Source: Nocardioides currus
GTDB taxonomy: Bacteria; Actinomycetota; Actinomycetes; Propionibacteriales; Nocardioidaceae
Reading direction: 5' to 3'
Length of the DNA stretch: 64,000 nt
Assembly: GCF_003057875.1 (NCBI RefSeq)
Contig: NZ_PYXZ01000002.1
Location: 558,254-622,253 of the forward strand
A program made the position numbers and the translations under genes. The notes below the pieces were generated by a model. The model saw only the letters and a list, made by a program, of their open reading frames with translations. It did not search any database and had not been told where the DNA came from. Positions 1 through 7,489 of this stretch are shown here, one piece after another (position 1 is the first letter of the stretch; the number at the start of each line of letters is the position of its first letter).

Positions 1-316
1 CGAGCGCCGTACGCAACAGGTCGGCGAGGCGTTCGCGCGCGGCCGCCCGGTTGCGGAGCTGGGATCGGTGCTCGGAGGCCGCCACCGCGATCACGCCGCC
101 CGGCCACCGGCGCAGGACGCGACGGCGCTGCTCCTCGGTCAGCGCGCGGGTCGTGCGCAGGTCGAGCTCGAGCTCGACGCGGGAGTCGCTGGTGTTGACC
201 GACTGACCACCCGGACCGGGGGAGCGGGAGAAGCGCTCGACCAGGTCGGCGTCGGCCACGACGAGCCCCTCCGGGATGCCGGGACCGGGCGGGACCCGCA
301 ACGGGGCGGGGCTCAC
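1..316 (-). CDS. arfB: ArfB/YaeJ-type alternative ribosome rescue hydrolase (partial)
   Basis: The protein runs off the left edge, so only the first 105 codons are present. It belongs to the ICT1/ArfB family, which releases peptides from ribosomes stalled without a stop codon. The visible part has the release-factor signature SPGPGGQSVNTSDSR with GGQ at residues 36-38, then a segment typical of the RF-1-like domain (RTTRALTEEQRRRVLRR). The missing C-terminus should carry the basic tail that enters the mRNA channel. The GTG start overlaps the TGA of the upstream CoA-binding gene (GTGA), which suggests translational coupling. GGQ plus this short format argues for ArfB rather than RF1/RF2, but the C-terminus cannot be checked. 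Confidence 0.85.
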   Translation of the reverse strand, partial: MSPAPLRVPPGPGIPEGLVVADADLVERFSRSPGPGGQSVNTSDSRVELELDLRTTRALTEEQRRRVLRRWPGGVIAVAASEHRSQLRNRAAARERLADLLRTAL

Positions 317-729
317 CGGCCCTGCTTGCGCCACTCGATCGCGGGGCAGGTGTCCATCACCATCGGCACGCCGGCGGCGACGGTCCGCTCGAACGCGGCC
401 TCGTCGACCACCCCGAGCTGGAACCACACCGCCTTCGCCCCCACGGCCACGGCCTGGTCGGCGAACTCGCCGGCGTCCTCCGAGCGACGGAAGACGTCGA
501 CCACGTCGATCGGGAAGGGCACGTCCGCGAGGGATGCGTAGCCCTGCTCGCCGTGCACGACCTCCGCGCTCGGGTGGATCGGCACGATCCGCTTGCCCCG
601 TGACTGGAGCAGCTGGGCGATCGACCAGGCCGTGCGGGACGGGTTGTCCGACAGGCCCACGACCGCCCACGTCTCGAGCTCGTCGAGCATCAGGGCGACG
701 GCCTCCGGGTCCTGCCAGCTGGTCGACAT
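313..729 (-). CDS. CoA-binding (CoA_binding_2) protein
   Basis: A 138-residue single-domain Rossmann protein of the YccU/CoA_binding_2 family. The N-terminal strand and nucleotide loop read WAVVGLSDNPSRTAW (residues 21-35), and the C-terminal half has the family-typical WFQLGVV segment and MDTCPAIEW ending. Homologues bind CoA, but the physiological reaction is not established. The start is supported by a -10-like TACCGT (complement, 736-741) six bases before the ATG, suggesting a leaderless transcript. The gene is the first of a two-gene unit with the ArfB-like gene, overlapping it by 4 bases. Confidence 0.85.
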   Translation of the reverse strand: MSTSWQDPEAVALMLDELETWAVVGLSDNPSRTAWSIAQLLQSRGKRIVPIHPSAEVVHGEQGYASLADVPFPIDVVDVFRRSEDAGEFADQAVAVGAKAVWFQLGVVDEAAFERTVAAGVPMVMDTCPAIEWRKQGR

Positions 730-822
730 GGCCTCACGGTAGCCGGGGCCGAGGCGCGGTGTTGCAGTTGGGACTCGTGTGCTTGAGTGTGACGGTCCGC
801 ACGATCACCAGGAGGAACACAG

Positions 823-1686
823 ATGCTCCACACCTCGTCCCGTCGGCTCGGTGCCGCGGTAGCCGCCACCGCGCTCAGCGCCGGCGCCCTCGTCACCCTC
901 GCCACTCCGGCCGCGAACGCCGGCGTCGCAACGAATGCGTACAACTGTGTCAACGCCCTGGCCGGCACGGTCCCGGTCGGTGTCGCCACCGACGTCACCC
1001 TGCCGCCCACGGCGCCCGCAGGCTTCGACGTCCCGGCCGACCTGCTGGACGTGAAGAACAAGGTCACGATCCCCAACCAGGCCAAGGCGCTCTTCACCCA
1101 GTTCGGCGTGACGAACCTGGACATGACCGACTACAAGCTCACCCTCGGCGACGGCAGGGTCGGCGCCGGGTCCCTGGTGGTCGCCCCGACGGCCTTCGTC
1201 GACAACGGCAACGGCACGTCGACCGCCGACATCAACGGCAAGAACGCTGCCTTCACGACCCCCGCTGCGGACACCTATGTCGTGAGCGCCCCCGTGGACT
1301 TCAAGCTGATCGCGACCCTGGCCAACGGAAGCACGGCCGAGTTCGTGTGCACCAACGCGGCAGCGCCCACCTCGGTGGGATCCGTGACGGTCCAGGCCAA
1401 CCCCGCGACCGTGACCGCCAAGACCAAGGCGACGATCAAGTCCGGCAAGGACGCCAAGGTCAAGGTCAAGGTCACGGCCGACAACGAGGACCCGACCGGC
1501 AAGGTCGTGGCGATGATCGGCAAGAAGAAGGTCGGCAAGGGCACGCTGGCCGACAACGGCAAGGTCACCATCACCGTGAAGGCCAAGAAGCTGAAGGCCG
1601 GCAAGAACAAGATCAAGCTCGCCTACGCCGGTGACGGCTTCACCGCCGCAGGCAAGGCCAAGGTCGTCGTGAAGGTCACCAAGTGA
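823..1686 (+). CDS. Secreted Ig-like repeat protein
   Basis: A 287-residue exported protein. A signal peptide covers about residues 1-33 (basic start, Ala/Leu-rich core, ANA-G cleavage site). The middle (about 35-180) resembles domains of secreted actinobacterial adhesion or matrix proteins with two widely spaced cysteines (C43, C177). The C-terminal ~95 residues form a Lys-rich bacterial Ig-like (Big_3_5) domain ending in VVVKVTK. A strong ribosome site (AGGAGG) precedes the ATG. A long hairpin follows at 1722-1756. The role is unknown; binding to an anionic surface through the basic Ig-like domain is inference. Confidence 0.8.
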   Translation: MLHTSSRRLGAAVAATALSAGALVTLATPAANAGVATNAYNCVNALAGTVPVGVATDVTLPPTAPAGFDVPADLLDVKNKVTIPNQAKALFTQFGVTNLDMTDYKLTLGDGRVGAGSLVVAPTAFVDNGNGTSTADINGKNAAFTTPAADTYVVSAPVDFKLIATLANGSTAEFVCTNAAAPTSVGSVTVQANPATVTAKTKATIKSGKDAKVKVKVTADNEDPTGKVVAMIGKKKVGKGTLADNGKVTITVKAKKLKAGKNKIKLAYAGDGFTAAGKAKVVVKVTK

Positions 1687-1721
1687 CCCGATCGCGCTGA
1701 CCTCGCGTCACGCACCACCGC

Positions 1722-1756
1722 ACCGGCCGGCACCCCGCACAGGGGCGCCGGCCGGT
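1722..1756. terminator. Bidirectional terminator hairpin
   Basis: A perfect 10-bp stem (ACCGGCCGGC at 1722-1731 with GCCGGCCGGT at 1747-1756), extended by an inner CCCC/GGGG. It lies between two convergent genes, 36 bases after one stop and 20 before the other, so it probably ends both transcripts. There is no T-tract, as is usual in high-GC actinobacteria. Confidence 0.7.
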
Positions 1757-1775
1757 CGCCGTTCCGGGTCGCGCG

Positions 1776-2384
1776 TCAGGACGCGGGGTACGGCGCCGTG
1801 CGCAACGCCGCCGCGAGGTGCGCCGCGTTCGCGGCCGCCGTCGCGATCGTCTCGCGGGTCTTCTCGGGAGCCTCGTCGAGGTCCTGGTAGTCGGTCGAGC
1901 CCATCGCCTCGCCCACCCAGTAGGCGCTCGCGCTGGCGGCGACGGTGAACCCGACGTCGTTGAGGGCCTGGAAGCACTCGGCCGCGACGTGGTGAGCCCC
2001 GTCCTCGTTGCCGACGACGCCGACCAGCGCGACCTTGTCGCTCATCGAGGGCCGACCTGTCTCGTCGGTCTCCGACAGCTCGGCGTCGAGCCGCTCGAGC
2101 ACCATCTTGGTCACCGACGGCGGCTGTCCCATCCAGATCGGGGTCGCCAGCACGACGATGTCGGCCGCGACGATCCGCTCGCGGATCGCGGGCCACCCGT
2201 CGCCGTCGCCCTCGTCGGTCGACACCCCGAACCGCACGTCGTGGTCGACCACGCGCACCACCTCGCCGCTGATGTCGTGGTCGCCGAGCGCGTCGAGCAG
2301 CTGGTGCCCGATCAGCTCGGAGCTCGAACGGGCGGGGGACTTCTTCAGCGTGCAGACCAGGACGACTGCGGTGAGCCCTGCCAT
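1776..2384 (-). CDS. Flavodoxin-family / NADPH-dependent FMN reductase-like protein
   Basis: A 202-residue protein with a flavodoxin-like fold: strand TAVVLVCTLKKSPARSSSE with the phosphate-binding loop, then IVVLATPIWMGQPPSVTKM, the usual FMN isoalloxazine loop of this family. It probably binds FMN and performs NAD(P)H-linked reduction of quinones or small electrophiles; the substrate is unknown. I chose the ATG at 2384 because AGAGGA lies about 7 bases upstream. An in-frame ATG 24 bases earlier (2408) has a weaker context. It is transcribed divergently from the gene at 2474. Confidence 0.8.
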   Translation of the reverse strand: MAGLTAVVLVCTLKKSPARSSSELIGHQLLDALGDHDISGEVVRVVDHDVRFGVSTDEGDGDGWPAIRERIVAADIVVLATPIWMGQPPSVTKMVLERLDAELSETDETGRPSMSDKVALVGVVGNEDGAHHVAAECFQALNDVGFTVAASASAYWVGEAMGSTDYQDLDEAPEKTRETIATAAANAAHLAAALRTAPYPAS

Positions 2385-2473
2385 GGTGGTTCCTCTCGTC
2401 GACGACATGTCCTCGTCGCCGTACCCCCGACGTCCGGGCGCATGTGCCGCGAACGACGGGGTACGGCGCAGCC

Positions 2474-2977
2474 ATGACCCACTCCATGGCTCCCCTCGAG
2501 GGCGTTCCGACGGTCAGCACGGGGGAGGAGCTCAGCGAGCTGCTCCGCACCCAGCACGTCGAGCTCCGCAAGATGCTGTGCCGCCTGCCGCTGCTCCACC
2601 ACGCGGCCCGGGAGGACGTGTTCCTCGTGACCCGCCGGCTGCTGGCCGTGCACCTCCAGCTCGAGTCCGTCCTGCTGCTCCCGCGGCTCGGCACGATGCC
2701 GGAGCACTTCCGCTTCGACCGCGAGGTGGAGGCCGCCGAGGCGCAGGGCATGGAGTCGATCGACTTCGACGCCGCCCAGGCACGCGTGGGGGTCGCCTTC
2801 CTGCGCCACGTCGGCCTCGAGGAGGCGCTGCCCCTGACGGGTCCGCTGACGGAGCGTGAACGGGACGTGGTCGCCGAGGCCCTGCGTCTGTGGGACGGCA
2901 GCGGTGACGTCTACCTCGGCGGGACCTGGGTCGAGATGGTGGCCGCGGTCACCGAACAGCTCGCCGACGAGGGCTGA
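2474..2977 (+). CDS. Hypothetical helical protein, possibly hemerythrin-like
   Basis: A 167-residue, mostly helical cytoplasmic protein with no signal peptide. Spaced His and Glu residues (QHVELRKML, LLHHAARED, HLQLESVLLLP, RHVGLEEALPL) loosely recall the HHE hemerythrin fold, but the full ligand set is not evident, so metal binding is only a possibility. Start: ATG at 2474 fits the common architecture of this genome (TAC-rich -10-like element a few bases upstream); an in-frame ATG at 2444 would add ten residues of low-complexity sequence. No functional context from neighbours. Confidence 0.55.
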   Translation: MTHSMAPLEGVPTVSTGEELSELLRTQHVELRKMLCRLPLLHHAAREDVFLVTRRLLAVHLQLESVLLLPRLGTMPEHFRFDREVEAAEAQGMESIDFDAAQARVGVAFLRHVGLEEALPLTGPLTERERDVVAEALRLWDGSGDVYLGGTWVEMVAAVTEQLADEG

Positions 2978-2987
2978 GGGAGCAGGG

Positions 2988-3383
2988 TCAGCGACCCCAC
3001 CCGGGATGGTGCCCCGTGCTGTGGCGCCAGGCGGCCCGGTGCCCGCGCGCCCACGGGCGCTTGAGGACGACGACCAGCAGGATCAGCCACACGAACCACG
3101 GCACGTGGGCCACCGCCATGAGCACGATGGCCGCCACGGCGATCATCCAGACCGGGAAGCGGACGTCCCGCGACCGGTTCACCGCCACCGGCGGCGCAGG
3201 CCGCGGCGTCGAGACGAGCGGCATGTCCCAGAACACCTGGTCCAGGTCGGCGTGCGTGCGGGCCGACCAGATCGCGTCCAGCCGCTCGTCGTACTCCTCG
3301 TGGTCGAGGCGGCCGGCGGCGAAGTGGTCGCCGAGCCGGGCGGCGGCGACGTCGCGTTCGGCGTCGCCGATCCGGGGCTCCAT
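2988..3383 (-). CDS. DUF1707 membrane protein
   Basis: A 131-residue protein. Residues 1-56 form a DUF1707 (SHOCT-like) domain, recognisable from RIGDAERDVAAARLGDH and GRLDHEEYDERLDAIWSART. A linker follows, then two closely spaced hydrophobic segments (about 84-116) and a basic, Trp/His-rich tail. The ATG overlaps the TGA of the PadR gene (ATGA), so the pair is coupled. DUF1707 proteins are common beside PadR regulators in actinobacteria; their function is unknown, and an envelope-stress sensing role is speculation. Confidence 0.8.
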   Translation of the reverse strand: MEPRIGDAERDVAAARLGDHFAAGRLDHEEYDERLDAIWSARTHADLDQVFWDMPLVSTPRPAPPVAVNRSRDVRFPVWMIAVAAIVLMAVAHVPWFVWLILLVVVLKRPWARGHRAAWRHSTGHHPGWGR

Positions 3384-4075
3384 CACAGGTCCTGCTCGTC
3401 GAGGTCGTCGTCGCGATCGGTCGGGGCTGCTCCGTCCGCGAGGATGCCGTAGAGCGCGCGGCGGGTGTCGACGAGCACGCCGACCGCGGCCTTGCGCTGC
3501 GCGTCCGAGCCCTGGGTGACGATCTGCCACACGGCGCTCATCATCTGCCCGATCTCCGACTTGAGGTCGCCCGAGGTGCCGCTCGTGGCGCGCTGGGACG
3601 CACGCTCGAACGGAGCCCAGACCGCGTCCAGGTCGGCGGTGTGCGACTCGACGTACGCCACGCCCTCGCCCGTGAGCTGGAGCGTCTTGCGGCCGCGCTC
3701 GTCGTCCGACTCGACCAGACCCTCGTCCTGGAGCTGCTGGATGGTGGGGTAGACCGAGCCGGGGCTCGGGCGCCAGGCGCCGTCGCTGCGCTCGGCGATC
3801 TGCTGGATCACCTGGTAGCCGTTGATCGGCTCCTCGCGGCGTGCGGCCTCGGCGATCACCGAGAGGATGGCCAGGCGTACGTCGCCGCGCTTCGCCCGGG
3901 GGCCGGGACCGCTCGACGTGGCGCCCGGGGCGCCCCAGCCGAGGAGGCCCTGGACCCATGGCGGCGGACCGCCGTGACCGCCCGCGCCGTGGCGTCGGCG
4001 CTGGCCGCCGTCCCAGCCTTGCCACGAGCTGGCGTGCTGCTGGAAGCGCTGCTCCCACGGAGTGTTCGTTCCCAT
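3383..4075 (-). CDS. PadR-family transcriptional regulator
   Basis: A 230-residue regulator. A Gly/Arg-rich N-terminal extension (about 1-62) precedes a PadR winged helix at 64-138, with the diagnostic GSVYPTIQQLQDEGLVE recognition-helix/wing segment. The C-terminal half is a helical Vir-like dimerisation region. PadR proteins usually repress their own operon and are relieved by small ligands. Upstream lie AT-rich palindromes (4101-4138), unusual in this GC-rich DNA, that suit autoregulation. AGGGAG precedes the ATG. It forms an operon with the DUF1707 gene. Confidence 0.9.
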   Translation of the reverse strand: MGTNTPWEQRFQQHASSWQGWDGGQRRRHGAGGHGGPPPWVQGLLGWGAPGATSSGPGPRAKRGDVRLAILSVIAEAARREEPINGYQVIQQIAERSDGAWRPSPGSVYPTIQQLQDEGLVESDDERGRKTLQLTGEGVAYVESHTADLDAVWAPFERASQRATSGTSGDLKSEIGQMMSAVWQIVTQGSDAQRKAAVGVLVDTRRALYGILADGAAPTDRDDDLDEQDL

Positions 4076-4100
4076 GATCGTCTCCCTTGTGACGTCTGTC

Positions 4101-4138
4101 GTCGAGATATCGACAACCTATTGCGATATATCGCGATA
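4101..4138. promoter_or_regulatory. Probable PadR operator palindromes
   Basis: An AT-rich stretch with two overlapping perfect palindromes, GCGATATATCGC (4123-4134) and TATCGCGATA (4129-4138), and a looser TGTCG/CGACA inverted repeat near 4098-4114. It lies 26-63 bases upstream of the PadR start, where autorepressor sites usually sit. Confidence 0.6.
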
Positions 4139-4186
4139 GTAGCCACGACTGTCGGGCCGGTTCAAGGGCGGACGGGAGGAGATCGG

Positions 4187-5068
4187 TCAGAAGATCCGGG
4201 GCAGCTCGGAGGCGCGGCCCGTGAACGAGGGCGTGCGCTTCTCACGGAACGCGGCGACGCCCTCCCGCCCGTCGCCGACGGAGGTGTGGAACATCGCCAG
4301 CGAGTCGGCGATGTGCGCCTCGAGCGGGTGCGGGGCGGCCGACCCGGCGTAGACCAGCTGCTTGGCCAGCGCGAGCGCGACGGGCGAACGGTCGACGACG
4401 AAGGAACGGGCCAGCTCGAGCGCGGCTGCGACCAGGTCGTCGGGCTCGTGGACGGAGCGGACCAGTCGACCGGCCAGCGCCTGGTCGGCCGTGAGGATCT
4501 CGGCGGAGTAGATCCACTCCAGGGCCTGCTGGGTGCCGACGATGCGCGGCAGGAACCAGGTCGAGCACGCCTCCGGCACGATCCCGAGCCGGCCGAACAC
4601 GAAACCGATGCGCGCCCGGGTCGAGGCCAGGCGCAGGTCCATCGCGAGCGTCATGGTCGCGCCGATGCCGACCGCGGCGCCGTTGACGGCAGCGATGACC
4701 GGCTTGGGGCAGGCGTGGATCGCCAGCGCCACCTTGCCGCCGGTGTCACGCACGCCGGAGAGGTAGGGCTCCTCGGTGAGGTGCTCGCGCAGCTCGGCGG
4801 GCGTGGGTTCCAGCGACTCGTCGAGACCGAACACGTTGCCCTCGGCCGACAGGTCCATCCCGGCGCAGAACGCCTTCCCCGCCCCGGTGACCACGATCGC
4901 GCGGATCGCGTCGTCGTCGGCGGCCGCGAGGAAGAACGCCTCGAGCTCGCGGGCCATCGTGACGGTGAACGAGTTCAGCGCGTCCGGGCGCGACAGCGTC
5001 AGCAGGGTGACGCCGTCGTCGTCGGTCTCGACGGCCAGGGTCTCGAAGGTCAGCATCTCGGAGGTCAC
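4187..5068 (-). CDS. Enoyl-CoA hydratase/isomerase family protein
   Basis: A 293-residue crotonase-fold protein. Oxyanion-hole motifs are KAFCAGMDL (about 65-72) and NGAAVGIGATM (about 129-139); the acidic residue in GIVPEACSTW (E166) sits where catalytic Glu is found in hydratases. An insert (about 74-108) between strands is longer than in classical FadB-type hydratases. It likely acts on acyl-CoA in lipid catabolism; the substrate is unknown. The GTG at 5068 overlaps the TGA of the LCP gene (GTGA); ATG at 5056 is the alternative start. The pairing with an LCP gene seems positional rather than functional. Confidence 0.85.
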   Translation of the reverse strand: MTSEMLTFETLAVETDDDGVTLLTLSRPDALNSFTVTMARELEAFFLAAADDDAIRAIVVTGAGKAFCAGMDLSAEGNVFGLDESLEPTPAELREHLTEEPYLSGVRDTGGKVALAIHACPKPVIAAVNGAAVGIGATMTLAMDLRLASTRARIGFVFGRLGIVPEACSTWFLPRIVGTQQALEWIYSAEILTADQALAGRLVRSVHEPDDLVAAALELARSFVVDRSPVALALAKQLVYAGSAAPHPLEAHIADSLAMFHTSVGDGREGVAAFREKRTPSFTGRASELPRIF

Positions 5069-6300
5069 TGCTTCGCTCGCCCGGTCGGCGTGCACAGGGC
5101 CGGGGCGACCTGCTCGTCCTCGATGATCGCCTGGAACACCGCCGGGGACCGGTCGGGATCGGCGACCAGCCGGTTGGGATCGCTGGGCGCCGGCAGGTTG
5201 GGCATCGTGCACGTGCGGCTGTCGCCCGTCATCGCGAACGCGAAGCGCCCGAGCGAGACGGGACCCATCTCCTCGTCGATGCGGATCGCGTCGGCCGACG
5301 CCGTGGTCAGCCGCCAGTAGCGGAGCGGGTTGATGATCGTCCAGGGCGACTTGGCCTTCGAGCCGAGGGCGCCGATGACCTCGCCCTGGCGACCCACGCG
5401 GTCGAGGTCGCTGAGCGCGCTGACGTAGCGGGACCGCGAGTAGGCCAGGGCGGTCTCGCCGTCGACGTCCTGGCAGCCCTTCTCGATGTCGAGGCGCGCC
5501 TTCTCGTCCTTCATGTCCGTCTTCGGGCAGATCTCGATGCCACCGAGGGCGTCGACGGTGTTGATGACGCTGCCGAATCCCAGCTCGACGTAGTGGTCGA
5601 TGTGGATGCCGGTCAGCTTCTCCACGCTGGCGACGAGCAGCGGCGCCTTGCCGAGGGCGAACGCGGCGTTGATCATCTGCTCGCCGTGGCCGGGGACCTC
5701 GGCCAGGGTGTCGCGCGGGATCGACATCCGCGTGTCGGGGCCCGAGCCGGTGTGCAGGATGATGATCGTGTCGGTGTTGGTGCCACCGCGGGGGCCGGTG
5801 CCCAGCGCCTTCTGCTGCTCCGCGGTGAGGTCGTCGGCCTTGTCCGAGCCCACGATCAGGTAGTTGGTGCCCGGCTGGTCGGCCGGCCGGTCGCCATCGG
5901 GGACGGCATCGACCTTGTCGATCTTGGACCAGGCCCAGATGGGTACGGCGACGAGGAAGACCAGCCACGCCAGCAGCACCAGCTTCACGACCCCGAAGCC
6001 GACACGCGGGCGCCGCCGTTGGCGGGGCGGCTTCGGCGGCTTGGACGGCTTGGTCGGCTTGGACGCGGGTGCCGGGGCCGCCGTACCCGAACCGCGGCCG
6101 GGCGGACGACTCGACGGCCCGTCCTGACGCGGCTGCGTCGGCATCACGCGGGTCTCGTCGGGCGAGGCGGACGGCCGGGGTTGCTTCGGCACCATCCGCG
6201 TCGCGTCGTCGGGACGCGCCGAGCCGCGGGAGCCGTACAGCCAGTCGTATTCGGGGGTGCCCTCCTCGGGACCACCCTTCCCGGGGGGAGGTTGAGCCAT
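5065..6300 (-). CDS. LytR-CpsA-Psr (LCP) family protein
   Basis: A 411-residue type II membrane protein. A Pro/Lys-rich cytoplasmic region (1-100) leads to one transmembrane helix (about 103-125) and an extracellular LCP domain (about 145-390). LCP signatures are visible: NYLIVGSD, GGTNTDTIIILH, MSIPRDTLAEVPG and YSRSRYVSALSDLDRVGRQ. LCP enzymes transfer glycopolymers from lipid carriers to peptidoglycan; the Arg and Asp residues in these motifs bind the pyrophosphate lipid. The ATG is 7 bases after a complement-strand TAGCGT, so the mRNA may be leaderless. It is divergent from the thioesterase with only 23 bases between starts. Confidence 0.92.
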   Translation of the reverse strand: MAQPPPGKGGPEEGTPEYDWLYGSRGSARPDDATRMVPKQPRPSASPDETRVMPTQPRQDGPSSRPPGRGSGTAAPAPASKPTKPSKPPKPPRQRRRPRVGFGVVKLVLLAWLVFLVAVPIWAWSKIDKVDAVPDGDRPADQPGTNYLIVGSDKADDLTAEQQKALGTGPRGGTNTDTIIILHTGSGPDTRMSIPRDTLAEVPGHGEQMINAAFALGKAPLLVASVEKLTGIHIDHYVELGFGSVINTVDALGGIEICPKTDMKDEKARLDIEKGCQDVDGETALAYSRSRYVSALSDLDRVGRQGEVIGALGSKAKSPWTIINPLRYWRLTTASADAIRIDEEMGPVSLGRFAFAMTGDSRTCTMPNLPAPSDPNRLVADPDRSPAVFQAIIEDEQVAPALCTPTGRAKQ

Positions 6301-6323
6301 GGCGGTGACGCTACCGTGCGGAC
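6301..6323. promoter_or_regulatory. Divergent promoter of two leaderless genes
   Basis: The 23 bases between the two ATGs contain ACGCTACCGT. Read forward, TACCGT (6312-6317) lies 6 bases before the ATG at 6324. Read on the other strand, TAGCGT lies 7 bases before the ATG at 6300. The two -10-like elements overlap at a shared TA. No ribosome site fits on either side, so both transcripts are probably leaderless. Confidence 0.55.
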
Positions 6324-6830
6324 ATGAGTGAACCGCTCACCGAGCGTCCGGTGTCCTTCTCGCGGGTGTCCCTGGCGTTCGTGGCCGGCACGGCGCACGC
6401 GAACATCCTCGGCAACGTCCACGGTGGCGAGATCATGAAGCTCGCGGACTCGACGGCGGGGGCCGTGGCGTTCCGCCACAGCGACGGCCCCGCGGTCACC
6501 GCCGCGATGGACGAGATGACCTTCCTGCTGCCGGTGCACGTCGGCGACATCGTCAAGACCTACTCCCAGGTCAACTGGGCGGGCCGCTCCTCGATGGAGA
6601 TCGGGGTGCGGGTCGAGGCCCAGCCCTTCGGCAACGCCACCGACGACCCGGTGCACGTCGCCAGCGCCTACTTCGTGTTCGTCGCGATCGACGAGTCGGG
6701 TGCGTCCCGGCCCGTCCCCGGCCTCGTCACCGAGACCACGACGGAGCAGCGCCGGCAGCGCGAGGCGGAGATCCGCCGGGCCCACCGCCTCGCCCGCAAG
6801 ATGGAGATCGACCAGGGCCGCGACCTGTGA
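6324..6830 (+). CDS. Acyl-CoA thioesterase, hotdog fold (YciA/BFIT type)
   Basis: A 168-residue protein of the acyl-CoA thioester hydrolase family. GNVHGGEIMKLADSTAGAVA (about 32-51) contains the hotdog active-site helix, and ITAAMDEMTFLLPVHVGDIV-like sequence follows with the conserved Asp. It hydrolyses acyl-CoA to free acid and CoA in the cytoplasm, probably as a hexamer. The start has the leaderless architecture described for 6301-6323. It overlaps the next gene by 3 bases (GTGA). Confidence 0.88.
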   Translation: MSEPLTERPVSFSRVSLAFVAGTAHANILGNVHGGEIMKLADSTAGAVAFRHSDGPAVTAAMDEMTFLLPVHVGDIVKTYSQVNWAGRSSMEIGVRVEAQPFGNATDDPVHVASAYFVFVAIDESGASRPVPGLVTETTTEQRRQREAEIRRAHRLARKMEIDQGRDL

Positions 6831-7405
6831 CGGACTGGACGCACGCCCGGTCCGAGCGGCTCCGGCTCGACCGGCCCGTCGCGGGTGACCTGGCCGACCT
6901 GCACCGCATCCATGCCGACCCCGACAGCTGGACGCACTTCCCGCAAGGCCGCCATGTCGACCTGGCCCGCACCCAGCAGACCCTCGACCGCAGCGACGTC
7001 GAGTGGGGCCGCGGCCTCGGCTACTGGTGCGCCCGCGAGTCGGACGGCGGCCCGGTGGTCGGGATGGCCGGCTGCGCCGTCGTCGACGACGCGCCGTGGT
7101 GGAACCTCTACTACCGCTTCGACTCCTCCGTCCGCGGACGCGGCTACGCACTCGAGGCCGCGCTCCGCGCCCTGGACGCGGCCCACGACGTCGACCCCGA
7201 CCGGCCGGTGATGGCCTACCTCCTCGAGGTCAACGTCGCCTCGCGGCGTACGGCGGAGAAGGCCGGGATGTCGCTGGTGTGGAGCGGGCCGGACGCCGGC
7301 AACGACGACCCCGACGCGGTCCGGCTGGTCTACCTCGACCGCGAGCCCGACGACGCGATCCGCACCGCCCTCGACGATCGCTTCCGGGTGGACCCGACAG
7401 TCTGA
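6827..7405 (+). CDS. GNAT-family N-acetyltransferase (RimJ/RimL-like)
   Basis: A 192-residue acetyltransferase of the Acetyltransf_3 type. SERLRLDRPVAGDLADLHRI is the usual N-terminal strand-helix, YRFDSSVRGRGYALEA gives the acetyl-CoA pyrophosphate loop (R/Q-x-x-G-x-G/A), and LEVNVASRRTAEKAGM is the typical C-terminal block. RimJ/L relatives acetylate protein N-termini or small amines; the substrate here is unknown. The GTG start overlaps the thioesterase stop, so the two are co-translated. Confidence 0.88.
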   Translation: MTDWTHARSERLRLDRPVAGDLADLHRIHADPDSWTHFPQGRHVDLARTQQTLDRSDVEWGRGLGYWCARESDGGPVVGMAGCAVVDDAPWWNLYYRFDSSVRGRGYALEAALRALDAAHDVDPDRPVMAYLLEVNVASRRTAEKAGMSLVWSGPDAGNDDPDAVRLVYLDREPDDAIRTALDDRFRVDPTV

Positions 7406-7428
7406 CGACTGCGGCGCGTCGCACCCGC

Positions 7429-7453
7429 GTGTGACGGGTGTGACTGGTGATAC
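7429..7453 (+). promoter_or_regulatory. 9-bp-period direct repeats upstream of LCP gene (candidate MtrA site)
   Basis: GTGTGAC occurs at 7429-7435 and 7438-7444, and a decayed copy GTGATAC at 7447-7453, each 9 bases apart. GATACT at 7449-7454 is a good -10 element, so the repeats would cover the -35 region of the promoter for the gene at 7490. The same repeat architecture occurs at 17199-17232 and 57919-57944. Assignment to MtrA is inference. Confidence 0.45.
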
Positions 7454-7489
7454 TGGGCCTGCTGACTTCCCCCAGCAGAGAGGCACCCG

